Assembly: GCA_025093985.1 (NCBI GenBank)
Contig: JACAAK010000003.1
Coordinates: 2,046,001 to 2,110,000 of the forward strand
DNA: 64,000 nucleotides
Source of the DNA: Calvatia gigantea
Taxonomy: Eukaryota; Basidiomycota; Agaricomycetes; Agaricales; Lycoperdaceae
Direction: 5' to 3'
Made by a program: the position numbers and the translations under genes. The notes under the pieces are model-generated. The model was not told the origin of the DNA. It was given only the letters and a program-made list of their open reading frames with translations, and did not search any database. Shown one piece after another: positions 1 to 10,784 of this stretch (its first letter is position 1; each line of letters starts with the position of its first letter).

Positions 1-2644
1 CGATTTTGGGCAGGCGAGGACCTAGCCGACCTTACGCTAATACGAGGATGCGCAGACTTGGAAATGCATGTTGGCGATCGTGTGCACCTAAAGGATAACA
101 CAGGCTTACCGGTTACCCGACACGGGGAAGAAGGAGTGGCATTTGGCATTCTAAATGTTGACACGTACCAGGTATTGCAAACGGAAACAACGCTAAATGT
201 ACTTTGGCAAGACGGTACGAGGGAGACAGTCTTGGCGAGAGAGGTTATCCCGTACCTGAACCCGGATGAATACGACTGCTGGTCTGGTTTTGCCGCTCAA
301 TTGCTAATCGAATTACTCACATTACTACAGGCCAGGAGACTATGTCACGTGGAAAGGCGAAGATGAGAAGAAAATAGCAATTGTACAATCGGTGAATGCT
401 ACACAGCGAACAGCGACCGTGGTGTTTTCCGATACTGGAACGACCGAACTTGTCTCACTCCTTGAACTCGACCCTCAAGGAAACTCGGATGCTTCAACTT
501 TAGGGCCGCATTCCACAGCAGATGGTCTTGGTGTACGGAGAAGTGAATTTGTGTTCATTCACAGACCTGGGACAACGAATGGTTATGAGCCACCGAGAAT
601 GCCCCGAATTGGAGAGCTAGAAGCGTGGGTGAGAGAAGCGTCACTCGATGACGGACAGCAAATCGTGGGTTGGAGGAAAGAAATGGCTGAATTAGGGACG
701 GAAATTGCAAGCAGGACCAAAGAAGAGGTGGAGTTTCATGTGAAGAGACCAACACCAGGGGATGGCAGTCTCATGTGGATTGGCGAAGTGACAGGGGTGA
801 ACACCTTTTATTCCTCCAGGGCCTTTCCCTTCCCTACTAACCATTATCTTCTAGTTGAATTTAGAAGGGACCGTTGAAGTGACGCATCCCGATGGGACTA
901 CAAAAACATACCCTTTGGAACGACTCACGAGACTCTATGACGGCATTGAACAACTTGAAGAGGATCTCTATGATCAAGAAGGGCATGAGCAGGATGACTT
1001 CACCGGGCATGAAGTGTGGGCAATGGAGGAGGGGGCGTGGCACCCAACGACGCTCGACTCGGAGGACGGATGGGTCGATGAGGAGGAGGAGGGAAGCTTG
1101 ATTTCTGATATTGACCCGGTGACAAATGGCAACGGTGCTACGGAACGGGATGCAATGGAAATCGATATTACTGGATGGGGAAAACCTGGCGCTCTTGGTC
1201 TCGGCCCGCTTACATTTCCGTCCCCACCACCCTCCCGAGATCCTGCCTGGAACAAAATTGCTGAAGAGCCAGCTGCGACAAATGAACTTCCAGTCAATAG
1301 CATAGAAACTGCGACGCACATAATATCTTCTCCAACCTCGACAAGCTCATCGTCCCCGCGACAGGGGCCCCTCCAACCCCCAACAGAGAATACAACAAGC
1401 TCGGTCACTCCCACAACCTGCACGGCAAAGTTGCTACCACCTTCGGGTTCCTCGCTATCAAAAGATTATATATATAAGGATAAGATAAATCACAGCACTA
1501 ACGCCGACAGTGATTTAAATGTCGAAAATCATACTGATAAAATGATGAAGCGTGAACCAGTGGAGGAGTTAACGTGGAAGAGATTCGATATTCTGCCCTG
1601 TGCCCCCGCGGACCATGCATTTTACTCCAGCTTTCCTGCACAACCAACCAAGTCTTTCTTAAACCGCCTGAACAGGGAATATCGCGCTTTGGCCAACAGT
1701 CTACCGGGTATGTGATCTTATCAAAGCCTGGGAAATACATGCTCATATCTTCTAGATACCATTATTGTAAGGACATACGAAGATCGAGCGGACTTGCTGA
1801 GGTCCCTAATAATTGGTCCGGAGAACACGCCCTACGAGGACGCGCCCTTTGTTATCGACTGGATGCTGGATTCAAGTTTCCCCAATAGTCCGCCCATTGC
1901 ACACTTCTTGAGTTGGACCAACGGCAATGGCAGAGGTGCGCCTTACTCTCCTGTTCGAATGTAAGCGTCCACTGACGTTGCGCTCTCACCTTCCTTTTAC
2001 TTCATGTGTTAGTGAATCCGTGAGTGTTCTTGTCTCGTTCGCTATCCGCTTCCTGATACATTATACGCCCAGGAATTTGTACGAAGAAGGAAAAGTGTGT
2101 TTATCGATCCTCGGCACTTGGGCTGGTGATAGGAGTGAAACATGGAGTGCAGCAAGGTCTTCGTTACTTCAAGCTTTCGTGTCAATACAGGGTCTGGTAC
2201 TTGTGAAAGAACCGTACGTAACCGTCTCTTGCTTCAGCGAATATTTTCACCTTGTTTCGTCACAGGTGGTTTTGTGAACCCGCATACGATAAGCTGCGCG
2301 GCACGGAAGAAGGTACAGTCAATTCCAGACTTTACAACGAGAAGGCCTATGTCCTCTCGCGTGGTTTCGTCCGCCGCGCTTTGGAAATTCCTCTTGGCGG
2401 TCTAGAAGAAGAGATCAGCTGGCTATACCACACTCATGGGCTCTTGAAAAAGGTTCTTGACGATTCAAGAAGTCTCATCGAGAAGAGCAGAAAGAATCCG
2501 AATCCCATCAGGGCCGAACTAGAAAAGGAAGGAGTCGCGGACGCTGCGGTGCCAAGATTAACTGCCGGCGGGATCATTTCCCTCGAACGGACGTTGGGGA
2601 AGTTACAGGCTTTGTTGGCTACACATAACGCGAAGAATGCATGA
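1..2644 (+). CDS. UBE2O-like E2/E3 ubiquitin-conjugating enzyme, 5'-truncated by window edge
   Basis: The frame is open at base 1, so the N-terminus lies outside. Exons: 1-281, 331-796, 855-1707, 1756-1935, 2013-2019, 2073-2213, 2266-2644. The first exons carry KOW/SH3-like stretches ([23 protein letters not shown]) as in UBE2O, followed by an acidic and Ser/Pro-rich linker. The last exons hold the UBC core: [12 protein letters not shown], a [12 protein letters not shown] segment, LSWTNGNGR, and [11 protein letters not shown] with the catalytic Cys, then a C-terminal helical tail. UBE2O-type enzymes transfer ubiquitin to substrates without a separate E3; this follows from the family. The join around the active site needs a 7-nt exon. 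No frame breaks were seen. Confidence 0.9.
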
Positions 2645-3132
2645 TGTGACAGGGGTATTAATCTTGTCTAAGCAATCTCCTTAAGTACCCCCATACTAAC
2701 ATCTACAGTGTATGTTATATCTCACGGGCATTATCTTTGGCATGTATCTTGTGCATCTTCCATAGACTTTAATTCATCTTATACAATCGAAGCTTATATG
2801 GTGCATGATATCGGGTCTGGTTGTTGTCAGAAACCCGACGACGATAGATACTGAGGGAAGATCGAGCAACAGTTGTTCGGCGTTCTATCCCTAAGTAAGA
2901 AGAAAAGCACCTTGAAGGTACCGCAGCGCTTAGATTGTTCTTCTTTCACGGCCCTGCATGTTGCTGTTGACGTTTATAATCTAACTCGGAAACTTAAGCG
3001 CTTAATGGTTCATCTTCTGCCTGGGTGACCCGCATGGGAAAATCACACCCCGTTCAATTCGTGACGTATAGCCGTTGTGACAGTTAATCGTACCTACCCA
3101 GCACAACGCCTTTGAAACGGACAACTGCGACT
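2645..3132. other. intergenic stretch
   Basis: No coding signal seen. It should hold the 3' UTR of the UBE2O-like gene and the promoter of the next gene. No clear TATA element. Confidence 0.5.
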
Positions 3133-3783
3133 ATGAAGGACCTACTAGGTCTCAAGCCATCTGCGCCTGCTGTCCCTCATTTCATCGAAACCCTTGCGGA
3201 AGCCGCGAATACACCAAGTTCTAAAACACCTGAAGTCAAGTCATACTCTGATGCCGTCTACTTCAACTATTATTTCCTGGGTGTCAGTCTACTCTTTGTC
3301 CCCAGGGAGGGATACAAGCTTAAGACTGGACTTAAAATGAACGATCTACAACACGATAGTCTCATACTTGACAGCATCGACATTTACAATACGCCCAAAG
3401 ACAAGTCTGACAACAATGGCAAAACTCAGCCGTCACGGTCAGAACTCGCGTTCACAACATTCCCTATGTTACCTGTCACCCTACCGATCTCCACACAGAC
3501 GAAGGATAAAGATGGGAAACCAATTGAACGGCCATCACAACTGGATGTTACATCACAGACATCTGGGGAGGCTTTTGTGAGAGCGTTCGGGGAGCCGAAT
3601 CGAAAGGGGGGTGGGACAGGACCGTCGTCTGGGTCTATTAATATCTGGTGTGAATGGCCGAACGATGGAGTCATGGTCGAGTTTGGTGGTCCACAGGCGA
3701 GGGGTTCGCATGCGTGGGATACCGGGAAGGATGCAATCTGGAAAGTGATCACCCTCTTCCAGCCCGGGACAAAGAGGGAGTGA
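3133..3783 (+). CDS. conserved fungal protein of unknown function
   Basis: Single exon, 216 residues. The first ATG in the open frame is at 3133 (starting MKDLLGLKPSAP); the frame extends slightly upstream without another ATG. No signal peptide or membrane segment. Visible features are an aromatic N-terminal block (VYFNYYFLGVSLLF), a central Pro/Thr-rich part and a C-terminal block rich in Gly and Trp (KGGGTGPSSGS, IWCEWPNDG, VEFGG, WDTGKDAIWKVI). I recognise the overall pattern as a conserved, uncharacterised fungal family, but cannot assign a fold or reaction. It lies in the same direction as its neighbours with its own short gaps. That it is a real gene rests on the long ORF and protein-like composition. 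Confidence 0.7.
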   Translation: MKDLLGLKPSAPAVPHFIETLAEAANTPSSKTPEVKSYSDAVYFNYYFLGVSLLFVPREGYKLKTGLKMNDLQHDSLILDSIDIYNTPKDKSDNNGKTQPSRSELAFTTFPMLPVTLPISTQTKDKDGKPIERPSQLDVTSQTSGEAFVRAFGEPNRKGGGTGPSSGSINIWCEWPNDGVMVEFGGPQARGSHAWDTGKDAIWKVITLFQPGTKRE

Positions 3784-3997
3784 AGGGCGACTACACCAAA
3801 ATGGATGGTATCTCTCTCGTGAAATTCAGCGGTGGGCTAGATTCCTGGGTGGACTGTCATCGTAACTGAATGTCATGCGGTTAGGAAGGTGCCTTCCCAT
3901 GGATATTGACCTGGTGACAGGGTGAAGACGCACAATGGTACATATATCGTTGACCCTTGTCATACCCGTCATTCATGTGATTCTGCTAAATCTTCGA

Positions 3998-4005
3998 TTT
4001 AAATA
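3998..4005 (+). promoter_or_regulatory. possible TATA-like element
   Basis: TTTAAATA lies 39-46 bp before the ATG at 4044. Position is plausible for a core promoter if the 5' UTR is very short; seen in sequence, function inferred. Confidence 0.3.
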
Positions 4006-4043
4006 CTCGCCTCCCCGAACTTTCTTCGTCACATTATCACAAC

Positions 4044-4775
4044 ATGTCCGTCCCTGCTGATTTCACAATCCTTGATATCTCTGGCAAGTTCTGTATGGTA
4101 CGCCATCGTTCTTGACGTCAGAGGGCGCTTAAGCCTTACTTTGTAAATAGAACAAAAGTCTCACAAATATGAATGATACCGACAAGATACTCTCCCTCCA
4201 GGGCGTCGGGTGGTTCAAACGTAAGGCGATCTCGATTGGAACGGTTACCCTCCATATCAAACACTACAAGAACGAGAACAACGAGGAGAAAATTGATATT
4301 GATCAGACCATTACCGGCGGCATCCCTGGGACGTCAGAGAATAGGACACTTATATGGAAGGAGAAGGAGAACGAAGACCACCTTTTCGGTTCCGTCATTG
4401 GAAAGTCCAGGCGTATGAAGCCTGAGGAGCTCGCGGAACTCAATGAGTTCTTGAAGACTGGATGGACCAAGGAAAGTTTTGACCAAGGCCTCATACAGGC
4501 CTATGCGGAGAGTAATACTCCAAAAAGTAAAACTACATGGATTGGGAATCAGGTTAGTGCGGTATGTGCCCATGGAGGGGATGTTTTCTAAGGCGACTTT
4601 CAGGCCTGGGGGATTGAAGTGGTTAATGGTGAGAAGAGATACGTTCGTCACGTCGACTTCACGGGTCCGGGAAATAAAAATATTCAGACGAAATTGGTCT
4701 ATGACTATCGTAAGTAGCTCATACCACTCCGCATGCCACTATTAACAAGGTACAGTTGGACCTCTTACCTCTTAA
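4044..4775 (+). CDS. conserved small fungal protein, possibly lipocalin/calycin-like barrel
   Basis: Four exons: 4044-4097, 4151-4552, 4604-4709, 4756-4775. The protein begins MSVPADFTILDISGKFCM and continues NKSLTNMNDTDKILSLQGVG, then KHYKNENNEEKIDID, TGGIPGTSENRTL, GKSRRMKPEEL and, near the end, VYDYLGPLTS. This pattern (ligand-barrel-like alternation of short strands with TITGG.PGT.E.R) matches a widespread uncharacterised fungal family that I believe is lipocalin-like; the fold is an inference. If the last intron (GTAAGT donor, CTATTAAC branch, TACAG) is not used, the protein ends at 4717 with YRK instead. A role in binding a small hydrophobic molecule is only a guess. Confidence 0.65.
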
Positions 4776-4944
4776 ATATTAAATGATAATATTTAATTTC
4801 GTTATCTTATCTGATACGACATTTATGATTTGATTTGATCGGACCGAGCGATGTCAAACACTTGACCATGAATGATCGTCACCATTGGCAAATTCCGCAT
4901 GGTTTTTCTCATCCGTTCTTTCACTTCCTAACCCAACCCTAAGC

Positions 4945-7097
4945 ATGCAAGACCCTTCGCTTGTAAGTTCATCGACTTCTCCACCTTCCTTTGTCTTGCA
5001 GGAACGCGACATCGGAAAGCTAAGCTCGGAACGTGTCTTGCCGGACTCCTCCATACATTTGAGCCAATCGACAGTTGCCCAAGTCTTGGATCCCGAACAA
5101 CCACCAGCACGCCAAAATCTGGCCAGCAATTTGGTCGCGAGATATTCGAGGGGATTTGCGGTGCGACATCCAAAGGCATATTCGCTGGATAAAACGTGGC
5201 ATCCTGTATGTCAGAGGGCCACAGCCAAAGGTAGATCTGTCACGTATGTTTCGTTCTTACTGGTAGACCTTGTTCAATCGGCCTTATTAACTTTCCTCAG
5301 CAATAACACCGTCACTAGAGCGCAAATATCGCTTTAGGGACCATTATATTTCTCTCTCGCTCGAGTCTGCCCTGATCAAATCCACTCGATTTTTCACAAG
5401 GCCGTGGTTGTTTACGATCCTTGCAGTGGTATATATCATCGGGTTTGCGTTCTTCTCGCGCGCCCAATCATTCCTCACACCGGCTGAATCATTTGTTGGT
5501 TGCACATCCACTTATTGGCTCCCGCGTGACGGTTGTGGGTTGGATGGTACATTTTGTGGACCCTTCGAAGACGACGATCCATTCGACTTCAGGTGCCCTG
5601 CGCAGTGCGATAATGTCATTTTACAGAATCCAAGGACCGTCGGGGACCAGCAGATGGCGTTTGTACCATTAATTGTCGGTGGAGGTGATGTTAATCGCAC
5701 GTACAGAGGGGACTCGTTTATTTGTGCTGCTGCTATTCAAGCGTAAGCAGCTACCTTGGCATTCATATTCAAATGCGAGACTGACAGGGTTGAGTTTTTA
5801 GTGGTATTATCCCACGGTCAAGCGGCGGTTGCGGGAGACTGCAAATAGTAGGAAACTTCACCAGCTACCTTCCAATCAGCCAAAACGGTCTCTCGTCAAT
5901 CGGGTTTTCGAGTGTTTTCCCTTCATCATTTCGCTTCCTTCCGGGAACCTCGCTGGCTCATTGTGATGACTTGCGGGACGGGGCACTTGCCTTTAATATT
6001 CTCATAACTTGTGCCCTTTTCCTATTACTGCGGCCGAAACCTCTTGTGCTGTTCTGGTCACTGGTTTGCATCGGTTTCTGGCACGTTGTCTTATTTTCCC
6101 AACCAATGGGTCCTCCACCCAAAATAGACATCGCATCTGGGACATTCCTTCCCGCCTTATTCATTGCGTACGGGTTCTGGCGTGTGGCCTTTCGCTTCGT
6201 CTTCCCGGAGTTCATAACCAAAGCACCATTCGAATCGTGTTTTCTCTATCTCTCTGGATATTGGGTTGGCATCCTGTACAACCTCACCATCGACAAAATC
6301 CCCATTTCACGGCTCATCGCTTCCGATATTAGCAAACGCCCAGGTGGACTGGCAGCATTCGTAATCATCCTCATATTTTTCGCCCTCCTCGTCGTTAATC
6401 AAATTCGTGTCATACGCAAAACGGGGTGGCTCCCTTACTATGCGATGTGGTATATTCTTGGCGGGCTGGTAATTTTGGTCATTGCGTTGTTGCCGGAGTT
6501 GCAACTGAGATTGCATCACTATATTATTCCAATGGTACTTTTACCTGGAACGGCATGGCCCACGAGGTTGAGCGCAATTTATCAGGGTTTACTGCTGGGT
6601 ATGTTCTTGAATGGGGGTGCGGCATTTGGGTTTGATTCCATCTTGCAGACTCCGGGTGATGTGAGTTGTTCTGGTCGCCTTTGAAAGTTGTGCCTCGACT
6701 GACAACACCTTTCAGTTAAGGCAGGATGCGCCCATGGGTTCACTGTTACCTGCGTTTCTAACGAACTCGAATAATTTCAATGCGAGCATGCCGTTACACA
6801 ACCAGACAATATTTTGGGATGCGCTTCCGGATGAATGGGACGGGTTCTCGTTGCTCGTGGACGATGTACTGAGATATTCCGGAACTGCTTTGAATTTTTC
6901 GCTGGCATCTCTCCAGGAGGGAATCCCACATTTCTTCAGATTGGCTGTGAGTATCCCTTCTTCCAACTCTTCTACGGGTAGGTTGACCACTGATTCTGAC
7001 GCAGTTTACGTCGGATGGGCAATCATTTGATTTCACGATGCCTGCGACGTTATGGCCCAATGGGACATGGGTGGACCCTTTACCGGGGCCTTCATGA
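4945..7097 (+). CDS. LCCL-domain multi-pass membrane protein
   Basis: Exons 4945-5230, 5301-5742, 5802-6660, 6716-6946, 7005-7097. A soluble Ser/Pro-rich N-terminus is followed by a first membrane helix (FTILAVVYIIGFAFF). An LCCL domain follows, with conserved Cys (GCTSTYWLPRDGCGLDG, FRCPAQCDN), GDSFICAAAIQAG and SGGCGRL. Next comes a chain of hydrophobic segments (ALAFNILITCALFLL, VLFWSLVCIGFW, GTFLPALFIAYGFW, LAAFVIILIFFALLVV and others) and a Gly/Asn-rich extracellular C-terminus with N-glycosylation sequons. Fungal proteins with this order (LCCL plus many helices) are known from genome annotation but not functionally defined. A surface or secretory-membrane location is inferred. Start is the first ATG in the open frame. 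All exon joins keep frame. Confidence 0.85.
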
Positions 7098-7700
7098 GGT
7101 AACGGATACCCCCAACTCGCGGCACAGTTTGAACATGAATACGTCACTTACACTCATTCAGTATATTCTTCATATTTGTCTTTGCTGTATATTCATGTAG
7201 AAATTCCGTACGGTGCATTTTTATAGCCGGATTAAATCTTGCTAAGCTTTAGGTAGTGTTGCTCCCGAAGCACAGTTACTGTCCAATGGCTTTGCCGCAC
7301 TCTAAGATTTTCGAACTCTGCCGTACATCACAGCCGAAGTACTGTGAAGTCTGCCACCAACTCCACTGTGCTCACATTCACACCCGATGAATACCTGTTC
7401 TACATTTCACGTTGACGGTCATATCTTTCTGATCCCCACGTCAAGCACTCTGACCTCTCTGGAACATGGCTGAAAGCCAAACTCCACTTGGATGTATCTG
7501 CCATATCCCAGCCATTCTCTCAAGTCCTATCACCTTTTGACAAAGGAACGAAATGGCAAGTCATAGGATTACTCAACAAAAAGGGGGTAATTGGATATCG
7601 AACATTCAGGAAACACGTTATTCAACGTTAAATGTAGAGGGAACTGGCTGTTGATCCTTAGCGCTTCCTCAGGCGCTTCACCGCTTCACAGCACTGTGAT

Positions 7701-7722
7701 CACTGTGAGGCCTGTCACAGTG
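7701..7722. repeat. perfect 8-bp inverted repeat with extra direct copy
   Basis: CACTGTGA (7701-7708) pairs with TCACAGTG (7715-7722) across a 6-nt loop; the same CACTGTGA also occurs at 7692-7699. A TATAAAAA run follows at once (7724). It could be a hairpin, a dimeric protein site, or chance in a gap rich in CACAG words. Confidence 0.5.
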
Positions 7723-8230
7723 GTATAAAAATTGGCTTCACAGCAGCTTTAAGTACTGCACTTTAGGAGCACCACTAGCTTTAGGGGCACACCCTACAGG
7801 GGCGTGGTGTTCTGGCCAGTATGGGACCAGACGAGTTAAATCAACAGTCTCTTCTTCGTCTTACCCGAGTTACATGTGTTCACCCGCAGCTTTCTTCCGA
7901 TGCATTTCACACCATCCTCCTCGTCTATTCCCGAGTCCCTTTGGCCACTTTACTTCTCCAAACATTTGGCGCCCGACTTCTGGAAGGCGCCAGAAAATAA
8001 AAGTTGATCCAGATCCAATTGTTTCTTGGTGTGAAACGTCGAAGCAACCAAAGAACTTGTACGAAACCACAAGAACAAACCGGGCATTGCCACGATCAGA
8101 CTCCAGGCTTGAGTTTTTCACAGTGACTCAATGCGGTACGCCAGGAAAATCCACGGCAGTTGTTTTAACAGAGTGACACTATAGGACTTTTTGGGCATCT
8201 GCACTGGAGTGTGATTTGTAGTGCTTTAGG

Positions 8231-8238
8231 TATATAAA
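8231..8238 (+). promoter_or_regulatory. TATA box
   Basis: TATATAAA followed by a GGGG run, about 150 bp before the ATG at 8388. A CT/CA-rich stretch lies between it and the start, typical of a fungal 5' UTR. Confidence 0.5.
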
Positions 8239-8387
8239 GGGGAGGTGTTGGGAGATAGATCAAGCTCAAGTTCGAAACCGTTTGTTGTCTCTCGGCGAGA
8301 GTGGGCTATCCACACCACCTTCCAACTTTCACTCCAATCAACTCTTAGCACTAGATCCGACTACCGCTATACTCGGATTGCTCTGAT

Positions 8388-9569
8388 ATGATGACGGGCA
8401 ACGGTCGATTAGGACAAATTCGTTCATCTCGGGATTGGCAACGGCGACCTTGGCATAAGGCCCAGTTTGAGAAACACTGGCGTGAGTGCCCGGTTTTCTC
8501 CTTGTTCTCTTTTTGATCCAGTGAGGTGATGATGGGTGTCATTACGGGGTACTAATAGGATCATAATGTATGCTCTGCACGTTGGGCTTCGCAAGGTCAC
8601 ATCATCACATGAAGCTGTGGCCTCACCAGAGCTCAAGTTGCAGAGTCACTCCATCTTTCCTTTCTCCCTATCTTCTGCTTCACTTTTGATTTTCCCTTCC
8701 GGGGCCTAACCACCTGGGTCATTTTAGATTTCTGCAGAACAGACTTCCAACACGACGAGTGGTTGTGCCGTATTTGCGACCGTTACAACCCACACACTTC
8801 AGGAAAACCCGTGCTTTACCTCGAACGAGACGCAATCGAACACGAAACAACATCTGAACATCAATATTTCGTTAACCAGCATCAGAAATTCGTGGCCAGT
8901 TGTCCGGAACTACTTAGGAAACAAACAGAGTGCGAGATGGGTTGGGGACCGGTGGGCGATCTGTTGTCCCTCGACGAGGTATATGAGACCTTGAGGTGGA
9001 ATGCACCAGACGTGCGGAAGGGTGCGGATTTCGTGAACCAGTTTGTGGCATTTTGGGTGAAGGATGTTGCTGCTGCGTTTGCCGAAGTTGAAACAAAGGC
9101 GCCAGAGCGGAATATACAGGAAAGGGGAAGGGAGAACGGAAGAAAAACAATGGTCGAAAGGGAAGCGCAGGAGCACCGCTCTCGCCCAACCTTCGAGGAG
9201 TTCTTTGAGAGCATTGTGATTGAACCTCTTACGTGGGATTTCCCGTCCGACAATGTTTATGACGATGGCTGGGGAACTCCAGTAGTTCCGGTTCCAAATG
9301 CAAACTTGGCAGAAACAACCAAGAAAAGGAGGAATGGAACGGACAGCGTGAATTGGGTCACCCAAAGAAACGGGAAAGGAAACAAGAGAGGAAGGGGGAG
9401 AGGCAAAGGACGCATCGGACGTCAGCCAAATCCAGACACGGCAAGGAGGGATGTGCAAGTCGCTAGTCAGAATTTGTTTGCACAGGTAGGCGCTTGTTTC
9501 GAGTCGATTGTCGCCACATTTTTGATCATGGCGATGTCTTTGTAGCTTCAACTGGTTGATGAAGAGTGA
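8388..9569 (+). CDS. C2H2-type zinc-finger protein with RG-rich tail
   Basis: Exons 8388-8481, 8728-9485, 9546-9569. The first intron is 246 nt, long for this region; splicing gives the continuous sequence KAQFEKHWHFCRTDFQHD. The N-terminus has Cys and His spaced as in a C2H2/U1-matrin-like finger: WLCRICDRY, then IEHETTSEHQYF, giving C-x2-C...H-x5-H. The middle is acidic/helical, with a conserved-looking RPTFEEFFESIVIEPLTW block. The C-terminus is basic and Gly/Arg-rich (NKRGRGRGKGRIGRQ), fitting RNA or DNA binding. Without the last intron the protein would end in a hydrophobic tail that looks like translated intron. Two adjacent ATGs (8388, 8391) are possible starts. Nuclear function is inferred. 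Confidence 0.75.
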
Positions 9570-10784
9570 TCGGATCCGTCGTGTAATGTTCCAAGAGCCT
9601 CTATTCTCATCATATTCCACCATGTCGCCCTCGCCCTCGCAATGTTGAGTTAAGCTCTCCACAACTAGTGATCCTCTCCCATTTTGGATCCACGCTAGTC
9701 TTGTGTTCTCCTACTGGCTATGCGCGTGTATTTCTCTGTGTCAGCCCTGTACCCTGTGTTCTGGCTGTTATCTCATGAGACAATGAATGTACCGATATCC
9801 ACTCTCGAAACGCGCCTCTTACCCTCATACCAACAACAAATGAATCCATTTCATATCGCAAAGCATCCTACCTCCCACCAGGTCTCAGGGTCTCCTCCTT
9901 TCCTCATGGTGTTGAAAGTAAGCGACGACCACCATGACCGGCGTTTCTACGTGTGTGGTGGCAGGCCCGGTCACTGCTATTTCAAGAGTTCGCGGAGACA
10001 GTCAATTTTTGTGCAGTCTCTTCGTAGGAGGTTGCGTGATATATGCCCACTCCCCTAACAGCAATGGAGAGACATATGGGTGCTTTTGGTGCTTGGGAGT
10101 TCTCGCACCTCCTGGCACAGGTCCGATGGAATGTGCCCCCTTGTATGGACTCAATTCAATGGCGGCTTTCAGTGGAATGAAGGAGGGAATTCCTAACAAG
10201 CCGCGAGTAAACCAGAACGTAATGCCCAACGTCGGGAGATTTCATCTGTAACTAGAACAAGGACTGCTGGTTCTACTACCCAAGTTAGGATGTTGCGGTG
10301 TGGCCAACTAAACGACCAGACAATTATCTCGAGCCAATTCTCTCCGCCGATCACTAGCTCCCCATTGGTCAACGTTTCAACCTCGCTCCAGTCGCGCGAC
10401 CGGACCTACCCAGTGCTTAATGTCATGTTCCTTCACGATGTTCGGTTTGGTTTGCCCCTCGTTCAGCGGGGGGAATGTTGGTTCTAATGGGTGGCGGTGC
10501 GGTCTGGGACTGAAGGGGTTTGCCTTCTTCGGTGGTTTGGTCGCGGCTCGGTGGGTCGGTCGGTGGTAAGGGTAATTCTAGTGAATTCCGAAGAGATAAA
10601 TTCTCGATGCTTATCGAAAATCACTGCGCTACACATATAGTGTGTAGCAATATTGATGTGTTCTGGCTGATATAGGGCAGCGTGAGAAACGTTAATATCC
10701 TAGTTTCCTTGCATGTCCACTCCGTGCATATATCTCTCGTGGTTCTAGTTCATCGTCTCACTCTGCTCACTCTGTCCTGGAAGG
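9570..10784. other. intergenic region
   Basis: About 1.2 kb with only short unconvincing frames (for example 9720-10058). Pyrimidine-rich blocks near 10740-10780 precede the Trs120 start. No TATA box, RNA gene or repeat recognised. Confidence 0.5.

Larger units (their letters stand above)
7098..8387. other. long intergenic region
   Basis: About 1.3 kb without a convincing gene on either strand; open frames here (for example 7874-8176) lack codon bias or recognisable sequence. It contains a small inverted repeat (7701-7722), several CACAGT/ACTGTG words, and the promoter of the next gene. It might hold an eroded mobile element, but no termini or target duplication could be shown. Confidence 0.5.

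Noticed and set aside
8262..8290. tRNA B-box-like GTTCGAA word
   Set aside because: No A box at the right distance and no cloverleaf could be drawn.
8160..8390. Possible LTR end around the TATA box and CA-rich leader
   Set aside because: No matching second LTR, no TG..CA ends with target duplication, and the stretch is explained as promoter plus 5' UTR of the zinc-finger gene.
9720..10058. 112-residue plus-strand open frame in the gap before trs120
   Set aside because: No splice partners, no familiar residues; looks like chance.
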